A stretch of DNA of 64,000 nucleotides, from the NCBI RefSeq assembly GCF_017875235.1, contig NZ_JAGGMI010000003.1, positions 248,001-312,000 on the forward strand, read 5' to 3'. How positions within the stretch are numbered: the first letter of the stretch is position 1; each line of letters starts with the position of its first letter. The position numbers and the translations under genes were made by a program. A model generated the notes under the pieces. That model was not told the origin of the DNA, did not search any database, and saw only the letters and a list, made by a program, of their open reading frames with translations. The stretch is from Asticcacaulis solisilvae. Lineage in GTDB: Bacteria > Pseudomonadota > Alphaproteobacteria > Caulobacterales > Caulobacteraceae. Positions 62,112 to 64,000 of the stretch are shown here, piece by piece.

Positions 62112-62435
62112 CTACTTGCCGTGGATCTCGGAGATCACCGGCTTTCCGTCCTGGTTTTTCAGGACGAAATGGACGCTTTGGCCAACCGTGAGGCCGCTCG
62201 CCAACTCCGGCTTTTCCGTCTTGAAGGTCATCGTCATGGCGGGCCACTTCAAGGCGGCAATCGGTCCGTGCGCGATAGTAATCGATGCGCCTTTGGGGTC
62301 GATCGCTTTGATGACCCCCTCGCCTTCGGCGGTCTGCGCGACGGCGTGATCGTGTCCTGCATGGGCGAAGGCCGCCGGTGCGACAGCAAGAACCGAGAGC
62401 CCGGAAGCCGCAAGGGCAATAAGCAATTTTTTCAT
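62112..62435 (-). CDS. CusF-like periplasmic copper-binding protein
   Basis: This 107-aa protein has a signal peptide (1-24), an 'HAGHDHA' metal-binding start, and the CusF_Ec fold with the Cu(I)-binding segment 'LKWPAMTMTFKTE' (Trp and two Met). 'SVHFVLKNQDGKPVISEIHG' ends the domain. It probably chaperones periplasmic Cu(I) to an efflux system or to CopA. ATG 62435 follows GGAGTTCATGAC. It is divergent from the sensor/sigma genes. Confidence 0.9.
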   Translation of the reverse strand: MKKLLIALAASGLSVLAVAPAAFAHAGHDHAVAQTAEGEGVIKAIDPKGASITIAHGPIAALKWPAMTMTFKTEKPELASGLTVGQSVHFVLKNQDGKPVISEIHGK

Positions 62436-62539
62436 GTCATGAACTCCTACGAATGGGCAAACGACCCACGTATTTAGGAGTACGCGCGCCAAACGGCTTC
62501 CCCTCGCCACTGTTCAAAAAAATAAGGAGGACGTAAAAA

Positions 62540-62899
62540 TTGTTTGCCGAACTTGCGGGATTTGAAAAGACGATGCGTATTGTCAATGGGCGCGGTGGAG
62601 AATTGGCAATGAGTAATAGGTTGGAAAAACTAATAGCGATCTTGAATGGCGGCGCCTCCGCTGACCAGCTTGCCGGGCTGGAAGCCGTTGTCTTGCAGGG
62701 CATCAACGAGCGTAGACAGGAATTCAGAGTAATTTCTGCAGTAGCTCCTTTCGGCTTCGTATCTATCGGCCTAGCGATGGCCATCGGCGTGTTCATCGGA
62801 AGCTTCACAGCGTTGGGGTCACTTGAAAAGTCCTCGGGAACGCCCCTGAACTCTGGAGCCAGCCTTGCGCCCTCTAGCCTGCTGGAGGGGGGGCGTTGA
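62540..62899 (+). CDS. Small single-span membrane protein, CnrY-like position
   Basis: This 119-aa protein starts at TTG 62540, nine bases after a perfect AAGGAGG; an ATG at 62609 (96 aa) is an alternative. The N-terminal part is soluble ('SNRLEKLIAILNGGASADQL'), followed by one membrane segment (about residues 68-90, 'APFGFVSIGLAMAIGVFIGS') and a short periplasmic tail. It precedes a CnrX-like sensor and an ECF sigma gene, the place held by the anti-sigma CnrY in Cupriavidus. An anti-sigma role is inferred from order and topology; sequence similarity was not established. Confidence 0.7.
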   Translation: MFAELAGFEKTMRIVNGRGGELAMSNRLEKLIAILNGGASADQLAGLEAVVLQGINERRQEFRVISAVAPFGFVSIGLAMAIGVFIGSFTALGSLEKSSGTPLNSGASLAPSSLLEGGR

Positions 62900-63336
62900 G
62901 CGTCACCCGGGCCATCTTATTCACACTTGCGCTGTCGATAGTCGGCGCGGTTTTGGGGGCGTGGGGTGGCGCGCAATATGTTCTGCGAACAATGCATCAT
63001 AACCCGCCGCTTCATGAAATTGTTCACAAGAAGCTTAACCTGACGCCGGCGCAGCAAAAGCAGATTGAAGCGCTGGAAGCGGACCACGCGCTGAAAGAGC
63101 ATGCCCTGGAAGCCGAAATGCGCGCGGCAAATCTCCAACTCGCCCAGGCGTACAAGACTGATCCGACCTATACGACCAATGTCCAGGCCGCAGTCGACCG
63201 CTGCCACATGGTGATGGGAGAAATGCAGAAGGAAACGATTCGCCACGTAATAGCCATGCGTGCCGTTTTGACGCCAGAACAGGCCAAGGCGTTTGACGAT
63301 ACCGTCATCCAGGCGCTGAGCGATCAAGCTCAGTGA
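62896..63336 (+). CDS. Periplasmic heavy-metal sensor (CnrX/ZraP-like)
   Basis: This 146-aa protein has an N-terminal membrane anchor (about 5-27) and a helical periplasmic domain beginning 'HHNPPLHEIVHKKLNLTPAQ', with the CnrX/CzcE-type His-rich start, LTPAQ repeat, and a later 'RCHMVMGEMQKETIRHVIAM' with metal-binding-type Cys, His and Met. It uses a TTG start after GGAGGGGGG, overlapping the upstream gene. In the Cnr system CnrX binds Ni or Co and signals to the anti-sigma factor. Copper is plausible here from context. Confidence 0.85.
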   Translation: MSVTRAILFTLALSIVGAVLGAWGGAQYVLRTMHHNPPLHEIVHKKLNLTPAQQKQIEALEADHALKEHALEAEMRAANLQLAQAYKTDPTYTTNVQAAVDRCHMVMGEMQKETIRHVIAMRAVLTPEQAKAFDDTVIQALSDQAQ

Positions 63337-63908
63337 CTTTCGGGCAAGAGTCGTCAGATACAGAATTGGCGAAACTCGCCGGGACAGGCGACGACCGGGC
63401 GTTTTCGGAACTTGTACGCAGGCATAAGGACCCACTGTTTCGATTATTGAGGAGGTATGCGGGAAACCCGGACGACGCCTATGAAGCGGTTCAAGAGGCC
63501 TTTATATCTGCGTGGAGCGCACTCGACCGTTACGATAGTTCGAGACCGTTCGGTGCATGGCTTCGGACGATCGCAATCAATAAAGCCCGCGACCGTAGCC
63601 GGCGGGCCGCAGTCAGACGGCTGATCTTTTCGTCTAAATCCATCGATGACGCCCAGGCTATGGCCGTTCACGACATGAGTGCCGCGCCAGAACAGAATCT
63701 GACGGATGGCGAAGAAGCGCGTCGCCTTGACCTCGCAATCAGCCGCTTGCCCGCGAACCTCAAAGAGCCACTGCTGCTCACAGTGTTCGATGGCAATTCG
63801 CAGCAGGCCGCAGCCGACATCCTGCGCGTGTCCGTAAAGACGATCGAAACGCGCGTGGCGCGCGCCCGGAAAAAACTATCGGAACAATTGGGGGGCAGAC
63901 TGATTTAG
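63333..63908 (+). CDS. ECF-type RNA polymerase sigma factor
   Basis: This 191-aa sigma factor has region 2 ('FSELVRRHKDPLFRLLRRYA', 'DAYEAVQEAFISAWSALDRY', 'FGAWLRTIAINKARDRSRR') and region 4 ('ISRLPANLKEPLLLTVFDG', 'SQQAAADILRVSVKTIETRV'). GTG start, overlapping the sensor gene by 4 bp. By analogy with CnrH it would be released by the sensor and small membrane protein when metal is present and would transcribe the copper genes. Confidence 0.93.
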   Translation: MTFGQESSDTELAKLAGTGDDRAFSELVRRHKDPLFRLLRRYAGNPDDAYEAVQEAFISAWSALDRYDSSRPFGAWLRTIAINKARDRSRRAAVRRLIFSSKSIDDAQAMAVHDMSAAPEQNLTDGEEARRLDLAISRLPANLKEPLLLTVFDGNSQQAAADILRVSVKTIETRVARARKKLSEQLGGRLI

Positions 63909-63918
63909 GGAGACGAAG

Positions 63919-64000
63919 ATGGTCAAGACCACAGACGACGCGATCGGCGCGGTCGCGGTGTCCGCTTTGAGGGCGCAACAAGCCCGCATGCGGATCATTG
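63919..64000 (+). CDS. Hypothetical protein, 3' end outside window
   Basis: The ATG is preceded by AGGGAGACGAAG, a good ribosome site, 10 bp after the sigma-factor stop. Only 27 residues are visible ('KTTDDAIGAVAVSALRAQQA'), helical and without a recognisable domain. Position suggests the same operon. Confidence 0.55.
   Translation, partial: MVKTTDDAIGAVAVSALRAQQARMRII

Overview
The window looks like a chromosome segment of an alphaproteobacterium of the order Caulobacterales (Asticcacaulis, Caulobacter, Brevundimonas or a relative). The evidence is the high G+C, the cytochrome c oxidase cluster order, the large TonB-dependent receptors, and a DivJ-like histidine kinase whose phospho-acceptor His falls at residue 334. 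Genus-level placement is an inference. No rRNA or intact tRNA gene was found.

Backbone, about 1-42.4 kb. On the minus strand a cytochrome c oxidase cluster reads ctaC, ctaD, ctaB, a small membrane protein, ctaG, ctaE, a DUF983 protein, SURF1, and then an M16 peptidase. It converges on a partial yqgE. Next come tldD, a short TonB-receptor-like protein, a POT peptide transporter, gshA, rsmE, an M61 peptidase, a pirin, a CPA2 antiporter with tandem terminators, a Phd/VapC pair split by a strong hairpin, a glycosyltransferase, a hemolysin III homologue and a 1013-aa TonB-dependent receptor. An ArsR-led operon carries two DUF1801 proteins and an SRPBCC protein. After it lie an FAD monooxygenase, a CPA1 antiporter with a DUF1491 partner, an S9 peptidase and the DivJ-like kinase.

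Accessory region, about 42.46-64 kb. It begins at an 18-bp sequence matching the 3' end of a tRNA-Ser, next to a perfect terminator, which suggests an integration site. Immediately inside is an anti-phage-like block, visibly richer in A+T. It holds a stand-alone reverse transcriptase with a structured non-coding leader, a DUF3223 protein, and a DUF1837 (HamA-like) nuclease whose 3' end is formed by an IS3-family element with a canonical A6C frameshift site. A complete Sir2-APAZ/short-Argonaute (SPARSA) operon and a small WGR protein follow. The RT-DUF3223-HamA group, with no HamB helicase visible, is the best candidate for something undescribed.

The rest of the accessory region is metal resistance. 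An arsenic operon (arsR, LMW-type arsC, a PstS paralogue, an aquaporin, glutaredoxin-type arsC, arsH, an arsN2-like acetyltransferase) has no ArsB or Acr3 pump. A second Phd/VapC pair has an in-frame TAG in the toxin. A copper cluster (copA, copB, a CusF-like protein, a DUF2231 membrane protein, an acyltransferase) lies divergent to a small membrane protein, a periplasmic metal sensor and an ECF sigma factor arranged like cnrYXH.
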